Shown: piece by piece, positions 35,758-44,539 of the stretch
How the letters are laid out: the number at the start of each line of letters is the position of its first letter
Position numbering within the stretch: the first letter of the stretch is position 1
Notes under the pieces: generated by a model
Databases searched by the model: none
What the model was told of the DNA's origin: nothing
The model's input: the letters and a program-made list of their open reading frames with translations, nothing else
Assembly: GCA_019347675.1 (NCBI GenBank)
Contig: JAHWKW010000005.1
Location: forward strand, 1 to 64,000
DNA: 64,000 nucleotides
Source of the DNA: Actinomycetota bacterium
GTDB taxonomy: Bacteria > Actinomycetota > Nitriliruptoria > Nitriliruptorales > JAHWKO01
Direction: 5' to 3'
Program-made: the position numbers and the translations under genes

Positions 35758-37584
35758 GTGAGCCACCACCCGATCGGTGAGCACGCGTTCCTCTCGGATC
35801 TGCACTCGGCAGCGCTGGTGGACCGTGATGGCACGGTCGACTGGCTCTGCTTCCCCCGGTTCGACTCGGCGTCGGTGTTCGGCGCGCTCCTCGATGACAC
35901 GGCCGGGGAGTGGCGACTGGGTCCACGGCAGCAGGCCGACATCTCGCGCCGCTACCTCGACCGGTCGCTGGCGCTCGAGACGACGTTCACCACCCGCGGC
36001 GGCACGGTGACGGTGACGGATGCTCTGACGCTCGGGGAGGACCCTGGCGGGCACCTGCTCGGGCGCGACGCGCCGCACACGCTGATCCGGATCGCCAGGT
36101 GCGTGGAAGGTGAGGTAGGGATGCAGATGTCGTTCCGGCCGCGACCCGAGTACGGACTGGCCGTCCCGCTGCTGCGGCGGACCGAGACCGGCGTCGCCAC
36201 GTGGGGCGGCCCCGACCAGCTGACGTTGTCCACGCCGGTACCGGTGGAGACCTCCGACGGGCAGGCGACGGCGACCTGGATGATGGCCGCAGGACAGGAG
36301 GCGTGTTTCACGGTGCAGTGGACGCGCTCATGGGAGAACGATCCGGAGGTGTGGACGGCGGAGACGGTCCGCCAGCAGCTGCAGATGACGGTGGAGCGGT
36401 GGCAGGCATGGTCCCGCCAGCATCAGGCTTACGACGGTCCGTGGTCCGACCTGGTGCACCTGTCGGGACGGGTTCTGCAGGGACTGACGTTCGAACCCAC
36501 CGGTGCCGTGGTCGCCGCGGCGACCACGTCGCTGCCCGAGTCGGTCGGCGGGGAGCGCAACTGGGACTACCGCTACGCGTGGGTACGGGATGCGAGCCTA
36601 ACGATGAACGCGCTGTGGGTCGCGGCCTGTCCCGACGAGGCCGACGCGTTCCTGCGGTGGATGGTGGGGTCGGCCGCCGCCGATCTGCGTGACGGCGGGC
36701 AACTGCAGATCATGTACGGGGTCGGTGGTGAACACGACCTGACGGAGCGCGAGCTCACGCACCTCAGGGGGTGGAGAGACAGTCGACCGGTGCGGGTGGG
36801 CAACGCCGCTTGGGGTCAGCGCCAGTTCGACGTCTTCGGTGAGCTACTCGACGCCACCCACCGGCTGCGAGAACAGATCGGCGACCTCGACCAGCCCAGC
36901 CGGCGCTTCCTCACCGACTGCGCTGACGCTGCGGCGCAGTGGTGGCCAGAGCCCGATCAGGGGATCTGGGAGATGCGCTCCCCCCCGCAGCACTTCCTGT
37001 ACTCCAAGCTGATGTGCTGGGTCGCCCTCGACCGGGCCATCGACCTCGCCTCGTGGCTGGACGCCGACGACAAGGTCGCGGGGTGGGAGCAGGTCCGTGA
37101 GCAGATCCGCGACGCGATCCTGTCCGACGGGTGGAACGAGCGCGCGGGAGCGTTCACCCAGTCGTTCGGCTCCGAGGTCCTGGACGCCTCCGCGTTGATG
37201 CTGGCGATCACAGGGTTCCTCCCGGCCGGCGATCAGCGGATGCAGGCGACGATCGCGGCGATCGAGGAGCACCTCACGGACCAGCGTGGGCTGGTGTACC
37301 GCTACGAACACGCAACCGATGACGGCCAGGAGGGACGAGAGGGCACGTTCCTGCTGTGCAGCTTCTGGCTGGCGCACTGCCACGCGCTCGCAGGTGACGT
37401 TGCCCGCGCCCGGGACGTCTTCGAACGGGCGATCGCGCCCCGCAACGATCTCGGGTTGCTCGCAGAGCAGGTCGATCCGACGTCGGGGGAACTGCTCGGC
37501 AACTTCCCGCAAGCCTTCAGCCACGTCGGCCTGGTCAACGCCGCGTGGGCGATCAGCCGCGCGGAGCGTGAGAATCGCCCGTAA
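35758..37584 (+). CDS. GH15 glycoside hydrolase (trehalase or glucoamylase)
   Basis: 608 residues from a GTG at 35758, with AAGGAG upstream. The N-terminal super-beta-sandwich (GEHAFLSDLHSAALVDRDGT, VDWLCFPRFDSASVFGALLD) precedes an (alpha/alpha)6 barrel with signatures VGGERNWDYRYAWVRDASLT (first catalytic Glu region), EGREGTFLLCSFWLAHCHAL and LAEQVDPTSGELLGNFPQAF (second Glu region). In actinobacteria this subfamily includes the GH15 trehalase (M. smegmatis type), whose substrate is trehalose; glucoamylase activity on maltodextrin is the alternative. The trehalose phosphorylase/phosphatase genes at 45-49 kb favour the trehalase reading. It is divergent from senB. Confidence 0.85.
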   Translation: MSHHPIGEHAFLSDLHSAALVDRDGTVDWLCFPRFDSASVFGALLDDTAGEWRLGPRQQADISRRYLDRSLALETTFTTRGGTVTVTDALTLGEDPGGHLLGRDAPHTLIRIARCVEGEVGMQMSFRPRPEYGLAVPLLRRTETGVATWGGPDQLTLSTPVPVETSDGQATATWMMAAGQEACFTVQWTRSWENDPEVWTAETVRQQLQMTVERWQAWSRQHQAYDGPWSDLVHLSGRVLQGLTFEPTGAVVAAATTSLPESVGGERNWDYRYAWVRDASLTMNALWVAACPDEADAFLRWMVGSAAADLRDGGQLQIMYGVGGEHDLTERELTHLRGWRDSRPVRVGNAAWGQRQFDVFGELLDATHRLREQIGDLDQPSRRFLTDCADAAAQWWPEPDQGIWEMRSPPQHFLYSKLMCWVALDRAIDLASWLDADDKVAGWEQVREQIRDAILSDGWNERAGAFTQSFGSEVLDASALMLAITGFLPAGDQRMQATIAAIEEHLTDQRGLVYRYEHATDDGQEGREGTFLLCSFWLAHCHALAGDVARARDVFERAIAPRNDLGLLAEQVDPTSGELLGNFPQAFSHVGLVNAAWAISRAERENRP

Positions 37585-37617
37585 CCCGGCATCGACGCGC
37601 CCGGTCGGCGGACCGGT

Positions 37618-37812
37618 TCATTCAACGATGCCGATGGACGAACGGTTGATCAGTCGTTGAAGTTCGATGGCGGCTTGCGGGGTTGTCGATGGTGAGCCCA
37701 GTCCGACCGGACCGGGCATCACCGTGATCCGGCTGTTCGCGGGCGCCGAGGAGACGATCGCGTCGACGACGTCCCGAAGGCGCCGGGAGTTGCCTGACCG
37801 CGCGACAGTCAC
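37618..37812 (-). CDS. Doubtful small ORF (64 aa)
   Basis: A minus-strand frame reading RSGNSRRLRDVVDAIVSSAP and AIELQRLINRSSIGIVE. Composition is protein-like but no family is recognised. It could be a remnant of a larger gene. Confidence 0.25.
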   Translation of the reverse strand: MTVARSGNSRRLRDVVDAIVSSAPANSRITVMPGPVGLGSPSTTPQAAIELQRLINRSSIGIVE

Positions 37813-37830
37813 CTGCCGCCGGTGCGCTGG

Positions 37831-38348
37831 CTAGCCGACGACGGCCGCGTAGACGATGCCGACGACGAGACCGAACACGGCGTGGCCCATCAGCAAACCG
37901 ACCGGGGTCATCGCCCCGTAGTTCTTCGCGAACAGTCCCGGTTGCGCGATGTGGATGCCGTCAGCGTCGTGGCGCCAGCTCTGTCCCCCGGTGAACTGCG
38001 CGGCGGCCTCCATGCGCGGGTGGGTGTGGCCCATCATCTTCATGACGACCCCGGCGACGACGCCGTGGATCAGGCCGACGATGAGGCCGGTGATCCAACC
38101 GGCGGTTCCCAGCAGCCCCGCGAAGATCACGGCGTAGAGCAACCCGAACACGATCGTGCCCATAGCCACGTGGGCGAACATCCCGACCTTCCTGGCGGTG
38201 TCGGGGTCGTCGCTACCATCGCGTCCTGGATCAGGGGCATAGGCGGCATGTTCGTCATCCCCATCGCGATGGACATGCGCATCAGCGCGGTCATCGCGAT
38301 CGTGCCGGCGAAACCCGCCAGCAAGCCAGCCCAAATGTTGAACGCCAT
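37831..38348 (-). pseudogene. Four-helix membrane protein with a frameshift
   Basis: The ATG at 38348 opens NIWAGLLAGFAGTIAMTALM, ISMGMTNMPPMPL-like residues up to QDAMVA. Near 38210 the frame then shifts by one base, and the remainder (ARKVGMFAHVAMGTIVFGLL, AGWITGLIVGLIHGVVAGVV, YGAMTPVGLLMGHAVFGLVV) runs to 37831. The rejoined product of about 170 residues is a glycine-rich membrane protein with conserved Met/His. It has the same general style as the intact one at 39736-40176. As drawn it is broken by a single indel, so sequencing error is a real possibility. Confidence 0.6.
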
Positions 38349-38465
38349 ACGAACCTTTCCAGAAGCCTTGCTTCGTTGGTAAGCCTTCGGGTGCCTGGGC
38401 GCAGGCGCGCAACACGGTCGAACGAATGTCGGATCACCGTGGAATAAGCCGTGCCGGCTGCCGGG

Positions 38466-39098
38466 TTACCGGCGGTGCGTATCCATACCGGCTCGCACGA
38501 GCGCCGCCGCGAGTCCCGCCGCGAGCTCCGTGCGGTTGCGCATCCTGAGCCGAGACAGGATCCGGCTGAGGTAGTTGCGGACCGTGTGCGGCGAGATGTT
38601 GAGCCGCGCCGCGATCTCGCTGTTGGTCGCTCCCGATACGACCAGGAGGGCCACGTCGCGCTGTTGCGGGGTCAGCTCCGCGAACAGATCATCAGGATCG
38701 CGGCTGCCGTAGGTCTCCAGGATGTGTGTGGCCCGCTCGAGCAGTTCCCTGTCCTCGTCGCGTAGCGTCGCGACCAGCCGTTCCCGACGGACGATGCCCG
38801 CCGCGCCGGCGAGGACCGCCTGGACGAAAGCTTCCTCCTCGCTGGTGGTGGCGACCACCAGGCATCGGATCCGCCGACGGGCGTCGAGCATACGTCGACA
38901 CAGGTCGATGGCCTCGTTCGAGGTCGGCATCCGCACGACCACGGCATCCGGGTTCGTGGACAGGATCTGCAGGAGACCGTCGTCATCGGTCGCCGCCGCT
39001 CCTGCGAGAGCGAGCCCGCGGGCTTGCTCGACGTCGCCGACGAGATCATCGCGTCCCTGCTGATCGGTGTCGGCGATGAAGACACGGATGTCGGACAT
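38466..39098 (-). CDS. LuxR-family response regulator lacking the phospho-acceptor Asp
   Basis: 210 residues. A receiver-like domain starts MSDIRVFIADTDQQGRDDLV but reads NPDAVVVRMPTS where the phosphorylated Asp is expected (usually V-x-x-D). The acceptor position is therefore Val-Arg. The C-terminal LuxR helix-turn-helix is canonical: FAELTPQQRDVALLVVSGAT, NSEIAARLNISPHTVRNYLS, RILSRLRMRNRTELAAG. It likely works without phosphorylation or through another input. The ATG at 39098 has better spacing to GGGAG than 39104. It is divergent from a sigma-like gene 169 bp away. Confidence 0.8.
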   Translation of the reverse strand: MSDIRVFIADTDQQGRDDLVGDVEQARGLALAGAAATDDDGLLQILSTNPDAVVVRMPTSNEAIDLCRRMLDARRRIRCLVVATTSEEEAFVQAVLAGAAGIVRRERLVATLRDEDRELLERATHILETYGSRDPDDLFAELTPQQRDVALLVVSGATNSEIAARLNISPHTVRNYLSRILSRLRMRNRTELAAGLAAALVRAGMDTHRR

Positions 39099-39267
39099 GA
39101 CCATCCGCTCCCTTCGTCGGATCGCGGCATTGACGGTCCGACCCTAGGCCAGGCGTCGCGCGCGTGACGGTCCTCGGGGCGGTCCGGTACATCCGTCCCC
39201 CGACGTTCGGCATGCTGTTCGCCCGGATGCGCCGGCAGACTCCACAGCGAACGCACAGGAGGCAGCG

Positions 39268-39729
39268 GTGCAGCGAGACCGTGCCGAGTCCGACGTCTCC
39301 TCGCGGGGCTCGGGCGCGACCGTCCCCGCCGCGTCGCACCTCGAAGAGTTGTACGCCGCATGCTGTCTGTACGCCGGTGGCGACCGGGCCGGGGAGTCGC
39401 TGCTCGTCAGCGTCCTGCCGTCTCTCGTCGCGTGCCCTGCCGGCACGGACCCGAGCACGCTGCACCGCCTGACCTACCAGGCGGCGGCCGATCTCGGCCG
39501 GATGCCTCCCGAGGAGCCGACGCGGGGTTCGGACCTGCACCGGGCGATGGCGGGGTTGCCACTGCCCGCTCGTGCCGCCGTGTACCTCGTCGATGCGGTC
39601 GGGATGCGCTACGTGGAGGTCGCCGCCGTGCTGGGCATCGATGCCCGAGACGTGTCCGGCCTCGTCGCATCCGGCCGCCGGCAGCTGCGTTCGTTCCTGT
39701 CGACGGGCGCACCCGACTCGTTGCGCTGA
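39268..39729 (+). CDS. Sigma-70 region-4 domain protein
   Basis: 153 residues from a GTG at 39268, behind AGGAGG. The C-terminal part is a sigma region 4-like helix-turn-helix (LPLPARAAVYLVDAVGMRYV, EVAAVLGIDARDVSGLVASG, RRQLR). The N-terminal 90 residues do not show a clear region 2 (core-binding and -10 melting). It may be a very divergent ECF factor or a DNA-binding anti-/co-factor. It is divergent from the atypical LuxR regulator, which suggests they are regulated together. Confidence 0.65.
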   Translation: MQRDRAESDVSSRGSGATVPAASHLEELYAACCLYAGGDRAGESLLVSVLPSLVACPAGTDPSTLHRLTYQAAADLGRMPPEEPTRGSDLHRAMAGLPLPARAAVYLVDAVGMRYVEVAAVLGIDARDVSGLVASGRRQLRSFLSTGAPDSLR

Positions 39730-39735
39730 CGGGGG

Positions 39736-40176
39736 TCAAGCCGTCCGTGTCCGGTCCGTGACGAGTTCCTCGGTCGTCGCCTTCGCCACCGCGACGTACA
39801 CCGCTCCGAGGACGACGCCGAACATCAGGTGCCCGACGAGGCTCATCAGCGATGTCTCGTTGATCTGGAACGGCGGCATACCCATCCGCAGCGGCATGAT
39901 CAGCAGCGGGCCGAGCACCCACCAGATCGCCCCGTAGACGACTCCGAGACCCAGCCCCGAGCCCCAGCCGGAGACGCCGCGGGCGAGCGTGAGCCCGAAG
40001 CCCGCGCCGATGATCGCCGAGATGATCAGGTGAACGGTCCACCCCAGTGCGGCACCGTCGCCGCCGACGAGTCCGGCGATCATCCCGATCATGCCTTGCA
40101 TGTGCATCATCGCGCCGAAGACGACGCCGCCGACGACGCCGGCGACGACGCTCGTTCCGATCCTCTGCGTGGCCAT
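39736..40176 (-). CDS. Glycine-rich four-helix membrane protein
   Basis: 146 residues from the ATG at 40176, with ACGGAGGG upstream. Helices are TSVVAGVVGGVVFGAMMHMQ, TVHLIISAIIGAGFGLTLAR, VVYGAIWWVLGPLLIMPLRM and LVGHLMFGVVLGAVYVAVAK. The Met/His-rich residues within helices and the GMPPFQ loop resemble YagU-like or DUF6789-like proteins. Function unknown. It lies convergent with the sigma-like gene, 6 bp from its stop. Confidence 0.7.
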   Translation of the reverse strand: MATQRIGTSVVAGVVGGVVFGAMMHMQGMIGMIAGLVGGDGAALGWTVHLIISAIIGAGFGLTLARGVSGWGSGLGLGVVYGAIWWVLGPLLIMPLRMGMPPFQINETSLMSLVGHLMFGVVLGAVYVAVAKATTEELVTDRTRTA

Positions 40177-40326
40177 GTGGTGTCCCTCCGTCTCGAGGGC
40201 CGGTCCGGGCCCTCGAGACTGGGTAACCCGCCGCGTCGCCACGCCATTCACTGTCGTGGCTCGTGCCCGACACGACCTGCGTTTGTCCATCGCCGTCGGC
40301 GAATGGAACGGCGCACCGATTGAGCG

Positions 40327-40740
40327 TCAGCTCTGAGCGCGCCAGCCGGCCAGGTCGGTCACGCGAAGCACGATCAGCCGGTCGATCGCGTCCGGATCGC
40401 GGTAGGCCTGGTACCTGGCGGCCAGGGCGGCCACCGCATCGGGCGCCCGTTCGGGCGCGGTCACCGACGCCCGGCAGTGTGCCCGGACCCACCAGAGCCC
40501 CGTCCAGTCGTCGCTGTAGTGATCGGCGAGCAGCACGCAGCGAGGATCAGCCTCGATGTTGCGGACGCGTTGCAGAGTGGTGTTGGCCTTGGCTTTCACC
40601 CGGTCGACGGGTGTGACGAGGTCGTCTCCCCGCTCGGCGAAGACGACCGGCACCGCGTCGACGCCACGCTGCTCATGCACCGTGCCGAGCACGGCGGACC
40701 TGGCCGAGTTGAGCAGCTGCCAGCACTCCTGCTCGTTCAT
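40327..40740 (-). CDS. F420-dependent PPOX-class protein (TIGR03668-like)
   Basis: 137 residues. It is a split-barrel PPOX/FDOR protein: ECWQLLNSARSAVLGTVHEQ, DAVPVVFAERGDDLVTPVDR, VKAKANTTLQRVRNIEADPR, LLADHYSDDWTGLWWVRAHC. The R-V-x-N-I-E-x-D-P-R and SDDWTGLWWVR signatures match actinobacterial TIGR03668 proteins, which are expected to use the deazaflavin F420. The substrate is unknown. A complete and compact single-domain enzyme. Confidence 0.82.
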   Translation of the reverse strand: MNEQECWQLLNSARSAVLGTVHEQRGVDAVPVVFAERGDDLVTPVDRVKAKANTTLQRVRNIEADPRCVLLADHYSDDWTGLWWVRAHCRASVTAPERAPDAVAALAARYQAYRDPDAIDRLIVLRVTDLAGWRAQS

Positions 40741-40777
40741 GTGTGCTCGGCCCCGACGACAAGCCAGATCGAGAGAC

Positions 40778-41494
40778 CTACCGCGGGACTTCTCCCTCCC
40801 CCAGGAAGTCCTTGAACTTCTGCTTGATCTGTTCGAGCATGTCGGTTGCGATGATCGACTCGTCGGGGTCGGCGGTGTCCCCGGCGGGGATGTCGAACTG
40901 CAGTTCCTCGGCGTACGGGGCGTCGCGTCCCATCACGAACGCGGCGGCGGTGTCGCCGTAGAGATCCCGCGCCTCCTGGATCGTCCGGCGACCTTCCATG
41001 ATCTCCACCGCCAAGTTGAGCGTCAGCATGTTGAACGGCTCATGGTCGCAACGTGAGCCGATCTGCCCGGCGGTCCGGTCGACGATTGCGCTGCCGTCGA
41101 ACGTCACCACGTCGGTCGCTCGTCTGGGGTCGATCGGGTAGTCGATGTACTGGGTCAGGAAATCGGTGTGCGGCGTTGGGAAGTTGTGCACCACCTCGTC
41201 CGCGCTGAGCTCCATCCGAGCCCACGGGCCGGCGCGGTACCAGAACAGCTTGGTCGGTGTCGCCTCGTTGGGGGGACCGTAGTGTTCGAGGAGCTTCTCA
41301 CCCACGGTCCTCGGCGCATCCGGCCAGTCCTCGATGATCGCCCTGGCGTCAGCCATCAGGACCGACTGCTTGTGGCCCAACTCTGACGCGGACGCCCCTT
41401 GCGCCTTCAGCCGTTGCGCACTGGCCTGCGTCTTCATGAGCGCGGCCAGCCGCTCTCGTGTCTGCGTCCTGAGGTTGTCGTCCCCGGATCCCAT
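40778..41494 (-). CDS. Conserved hypothetical protein (238 aa)
   Basis: Starts at the ATG at 41494 after GAAGGAGG. It is a soluble protein with an N-terminal helical part (TQTRERLAALMKTQASAQRL, KSVLMADARAII-like helices) and a mixed core: LFWYRAGPWARMELSADEVV, HNFPTPHTDFLTQYIDYPID, PFNMLTLNLAVEIMEGRRTI. The C-terminal end has KQKFKDFLGEGE. No known motif or catalytic site is recognisable. No operon partner is evident. Confidence 0.65.
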   Translation of the reverse strand: MGSGDDNLRTQTRERLAALMKTQASAQRLKAQGASASELGHKQSVLMADARAIIEDWPDAPRTVGEKLLEHYGPPNEATPTKLFWYRAGPWARMELSADEVVHNFPTPHTDFLTQYIDYPIDPRRATDVVTFDGSAIVDRTAGQIGSRCDHEPFNMLTLNLAVEIMEGRRTIQEARDLYGDTAAAFVMGRDAPYAEELQFDIPAGDTADPDESIIATDMLEQIKQKFKDFLGEGEVPR

Positions 41495-41800
41495 GACGTT
41501 CCTCCTTCGCCGAGATGTTGGGCTGTCCACGTGCGCTCACGGGCCAGCGAACACCTGCGTGCAGCAACCCACAACCGGATCGCGTGTCACAACGTCCAGC
41601 CGATCCGATCCGGCCTCCGCAGCCTGTCGGGCATGTGCGAGGTTCCCGCCACAGCGATGGCGTTCGTCGGTCGGGATGCCAAGGCGGCCGCGCTCGAGTT
41701 CCCCACTGCGAACTCGTCCGGTAGGCGACGCCTGTCGAACCGACCTGGCCGGTCTGACCGGACACGGTGGACGGCGTCGGATGGCGCGTAGCCTGCCGAC

Positions 41801-42127
41801 ATGCGCATCTACTTGGTTCACTGGAACGCTCAGGAGGCCGAACAGCTGGCCGGCGACCTGCGGGAGCAAGGCCACGAGGTGGCGGTCGAGGCTGAGGATG
41901 GCGCCCGCGCCGCCCACCGGATCTTCGAAGAGCCCCCCGACGCGGTCGTCATTTCCCTGCGGCGCCTGGCATCCCACGGTCGTGAGGTTGCCGTGCACGT
42001 CCGAAGCCGCAGCGACGCCCCGATCATCTTCGTCGACGGCGACCCCGAGAAGGTCGACGCCGCCGCCGACGCCGTCCCCGGCGCCGTTCACGTCAGCTGG
42101 GACCGGTTGTCGTCACAGCTGCGCTGA
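41801..42127 (+). CDS. Receiver-like protein without phospho-Asp
   Basis: 108 residues with a CheY-like layout (MRIYLVHWNAQEAEQLAGDL, HEVAVEAEDGARAAHRIFEE, PDAVVISLRRLASHGREVAV, DAPIIFVDGDPEKV). The acidic pocket at the N-terminus and the acceptor Asp are missing (VISLRR at that place). Such pseudo-receivers act as protein-interaction modules. A GT9 enzyme lies 71 bases downstream. Confidence 0.65.
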   Translation: MRIYLVHWNAQEAEQLAGDLREQGHEVAVEAEDGARAAHRIFEEPPDAVVISLRRLASHGREVAVHVRSRSDAPIIFVDGDPEKVDAAADAVPGAVHVSWDRLSSQLR

Positions 42128-42198
42128 TCCGTTGACGTCGATGTGAGCGCTGAACGTCGCTGTCCTGGTGCCGGCGACGGCTGTCCGGCGGGGGCACC

Positions 42199-43188
42199 GT
42201 GACGGGAGCCGTCCTCGCCTACCGAACGCTGGGTCTCGGAGACCTCTTCACCGCCGTCCCAGCGCTTCGCGGACTGCGCCGCGCTTTCCCCGATCGCGAC
42301 CTCGTGCTCGCCACCCCAAGTTGGCTCGCGCCGCTGGTCGACCTCATCGACGCCGTCGACCGCCTCCGCGTCACCCCGGAGCGGGGATCCGTCACGGGCC
42401 GCTTCGACGTCGCGGTCAACCTCCACGGGCGTGGACCGCAGAGCACGCAGATCGTGGCGGACGTCGAGCCCGGCCGACTGATCGCATTCGACGCCAGCGG
42501 GGTCGAGTGGCGCGCCGACGAACACGAGGTGCACCGTTGGTGTCGCTTGTTGCAAGAGCACGGCATCGCGTGCGACCCCACAGATCTGGACGTCCCGATC
42601 CCGCACGCTGATGTGGCGCGGGGCGTCACGGTCGTCCACGTGGGCGCCAAGGCGCCTGCACGCCGATGGGTTCCTGCACGGTTCGCCGCCGTCGCCCGCG
42701 CGCTCCCGGATGTCGTGATCACCGGCGACGATGACGAGCGTCCCACCGCCGAACGCGTGGCCGCAGAAGCCGGCCTGTCCGACGATCGGGTGCTGGCGGG
42801 GCGCGTCGACCTGCGGGAGTTCGCGGCCCTGGTCGGCCACGCCCGTGCGGTGGTCACGGGCGACACGGGGGTGCAGCACCTCGCCACGGCGTTCCGCACA
42901 CCGTCCGTGGTGCTGTTCGGACCGGTCCCGCCGAGCGAGTGGGGACCACCCCCCGAACGCACCGAGCACATCGCGTTGTGGGCGGGGCGGCGCGGAGATC
43001 CCCATGGCCGTCGCACCGATCCGGGGTTGCTCGCGATCGGTGTCGAAGACGTGCTCGCGGCGTACGAGACCCTCGCCGATCGGGGGCACGTGCGAGACCG
43101 GTTCGTTCACCGTGCACGCATGCGCGATGACGGGGTCAGGCGCACCTTCGACGCGAACGACGGGGAGCGCCCCCGCGGGAAGCAGTGA
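42199..43188 (+). CDS. Glycosyltransferase family 9 (heptosyltransferase-like)
   Basis: 329 residues from a GTG at 42199 following GGGGG. Features of GT9 are VLAYRTLGLGDLFTAVPALR, FDVAVNLHGRGPQSTQIVAD, VTVVHVGAKAPARRWVPARF and AVVTGDTGVQHLATAFRTPS, with VLFGPVPPSEWGPP near the C-terminus. GT9 enzymes move ADP-activated heptose or related sugars to LPS or, in actinobacteria, to other cell-surface glycans. The acceptor is unknown, and no LPS genes are nearby. Confidence 0.85.
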   Translation: MTGAVLAYRTLGLGDLFTAVPALRGLRRAFPDRDLVLATPSWLAPLVDLIDAVDRLRVTPERGSVTGRFDVAVNLHGRGPQSTQIVADVEPGRLIAFDASGVEWRADEHEVHRWCRLLQEHGIACDPTDLDVPIPHADVARGVTVVHVGAKAPARRWVPARFAAVARALPDVVITGDDDERPTAERVAAEAGLSDDRVLAGRVDLREFAALVGHARAVVTGDTGVQHLATAFRTPSVVLFGPVPPSEWGPPPERTEHIALWAGRRGDPHGRRTDPGLLAIGVEDVLAAYETLADRGHVRDRFVHRARMRDDGVRRTFDANDGERPRGKQ

Positions 43189-43291
43189 CGACCTCGCGGA
43201 CGCGACGTGGGCCGAGCGTGAGGTCGCCGCGATCATGGGACGCACGAAGGGCGATCTCGACGAGCAGGCCCTGTCGTCGAGATCCGGCCGT

Positions 43292-44539
43292 TCAGCGTCG
43301 GCAGGTCCGCACGAGCAGATCGGCGAGGAGGGCTGAGCCTTCGCCGAGGACCTCGGTCATGACCTCGCCAGTGTGCTCACCGAGCTCCGGAGCCGGTCGC
43401 GGCGGTCCGCCGGCGCGCAAGGAGCCCTGCACGACCCGGTACGAGGCGCCGCCCATCGCGACGTCGGCCACGAGCCCGCGGTCGCGGACGTAGGGAGCGT
43501 CCAACGCTGCGAGGACGGTGTTCACCGGTGCGCTCGGTACGCCGACCGCTTGGAGGCGGCTCAGGGCCTCGTCGTTGGTCAGGGTCGCGAGCTGGCGTGC
43601 GACCGCTTCGTCGACCTGCTGACGTGCGGCAGCCCGCTGCTCGTTGCTGCGCAGGTCCTCGCGGCTGGCGAGGCTGTCCAGATCGAGCGCTCGACACAGC
43701 AGCGGCCAGAACTTGTCGCCGATGACGGCGACGGTGATCCATCCGTCCGCTGTGGGGTAGGCCCCGTACGGCACGACCGAGTGGTGCCCGGAACCGACCT
43801 GCGCCGGTTCGTCGCCGGTGGCGGCAGCGGCCGTCGCGACGTAGGACAGCAGCGTCATCGCCGCATCCAGGAGCGGCACCTCGACGTGACGGCCGCGACC
43901 GTCGCGAAGTCGAGCCGCGTACCCGGCGGTCGCACCCAGCGCACCCCACAGTCCGGCCGCCAGGTCGCCGACGGGCACGCCGGCACGCACCGGCGGTCTG
44001 CCGGGTTCCCCGGTGACGGACATGATCCCGCTCTCCGCCTGGACGGTCAGATCGAGCGCCGGGGACGACGCACGCTCGGAGTCGCGCGCGTACCCCGAGA
44101 CGGTGACCACGGTCAGGTTGGGGTGGGCCTGGTGCAGGGTGCCAGGGTCGCAGCCGAGGCCTCGTGCCGCGTCGGGACGGAAATTTTCGACCACGATGTC
44201 CGCGGTCGCCAGCAACGCGTCCAGCGCTGCCCGGCCCGATGTGTCTGCGAGGTCCAGGACCACGCCGCGCTTCCCGGTGTTGAGCGCCGAGAAGTACAGC
44301 GACCGTCCGTCGACGTACGGGCCGATCCCCCGAGCTGGGTCACCGGAGGGGTGCTCGACCTTGATCACGTCCGCGCCCATCTCGGCCAGGACCTGTGCGG
44401 CGAACGGACCGGCCAGGACCCGGGACAGGTCCACCACCCGGACCCCGGTCAGCAACCCTTGCCCACGCCCGGCCGCGCCGGCGCCACCGTCTGCGCGATC
44501 GTGAACGACGTGTCCACGGCCACGATCACGTCGCGTCAC
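43292..44539 (-). CDS. CoA-transferase family III (CaiB/BaiF)
   Basis: 415 residues if the GTG at 44539 is used; the core begins at about 44452 (TGVRVVDLSRVLAGPFAAQV). Family signatures include AQVLAEMGADVIKVEHPSGD, the Asp region for the acyl intermediate (ALDLTVQAESGIMSVTGEPG), and RHVEVPLLDAAMTLL. Type III enzymes transfer CoA between carboxylic acids (for example formyl-, carnitine- or alpha-methylacyl-CoA). The substrate cannot be told. The GTG at 44539 overlaps the zinc-ribbon gene stop (GTGA), so the 29-residue extension might be real or the TTG at 44455 may start it. Confidence 0.85.
   Translation of the reverse strand: MTRRDRGRGHVVHDRADGGAGAAGRGQGLLTGVRVVDLSRVLAGPFAAQVLAEMGADVIKVEHPSGDPARGIGPYVDGRSLYFSALNTGKRGVVLDLADTSGRAALDALLATADIVVENFRPDAARGLGCDPGTLHQAHPNLTVVTVSGYARDSERASSPALDLTVQAESGIMSVTGEPGRPPVRAGVPVGDLAAGLWGALGATAGYAARLRDGRGRHVEVPLLDAAMTLLSYVATAAAATGDEPAQVGSGHHSVVPYGAYPTADGWITVAVIGDKFWPLLCRALDLDSLASREDLRSNEQRAAARQQVDEAVARQLATLTNDEALSRLQAVGVPSAPVNTVLAALDAPYVRDRGLVADVAMGGASYRVVQGSLRAGGPPRPAPELGEHTGEVMTEVLGEGSALLADLLVRTCRR

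Noticed and set aside
36844-37524. 226-codon antisense frame in the GH15 gene
   Set aside because: It is the shadow of the GH15 coding frame with Arg/Asp/Val bias and no motif.
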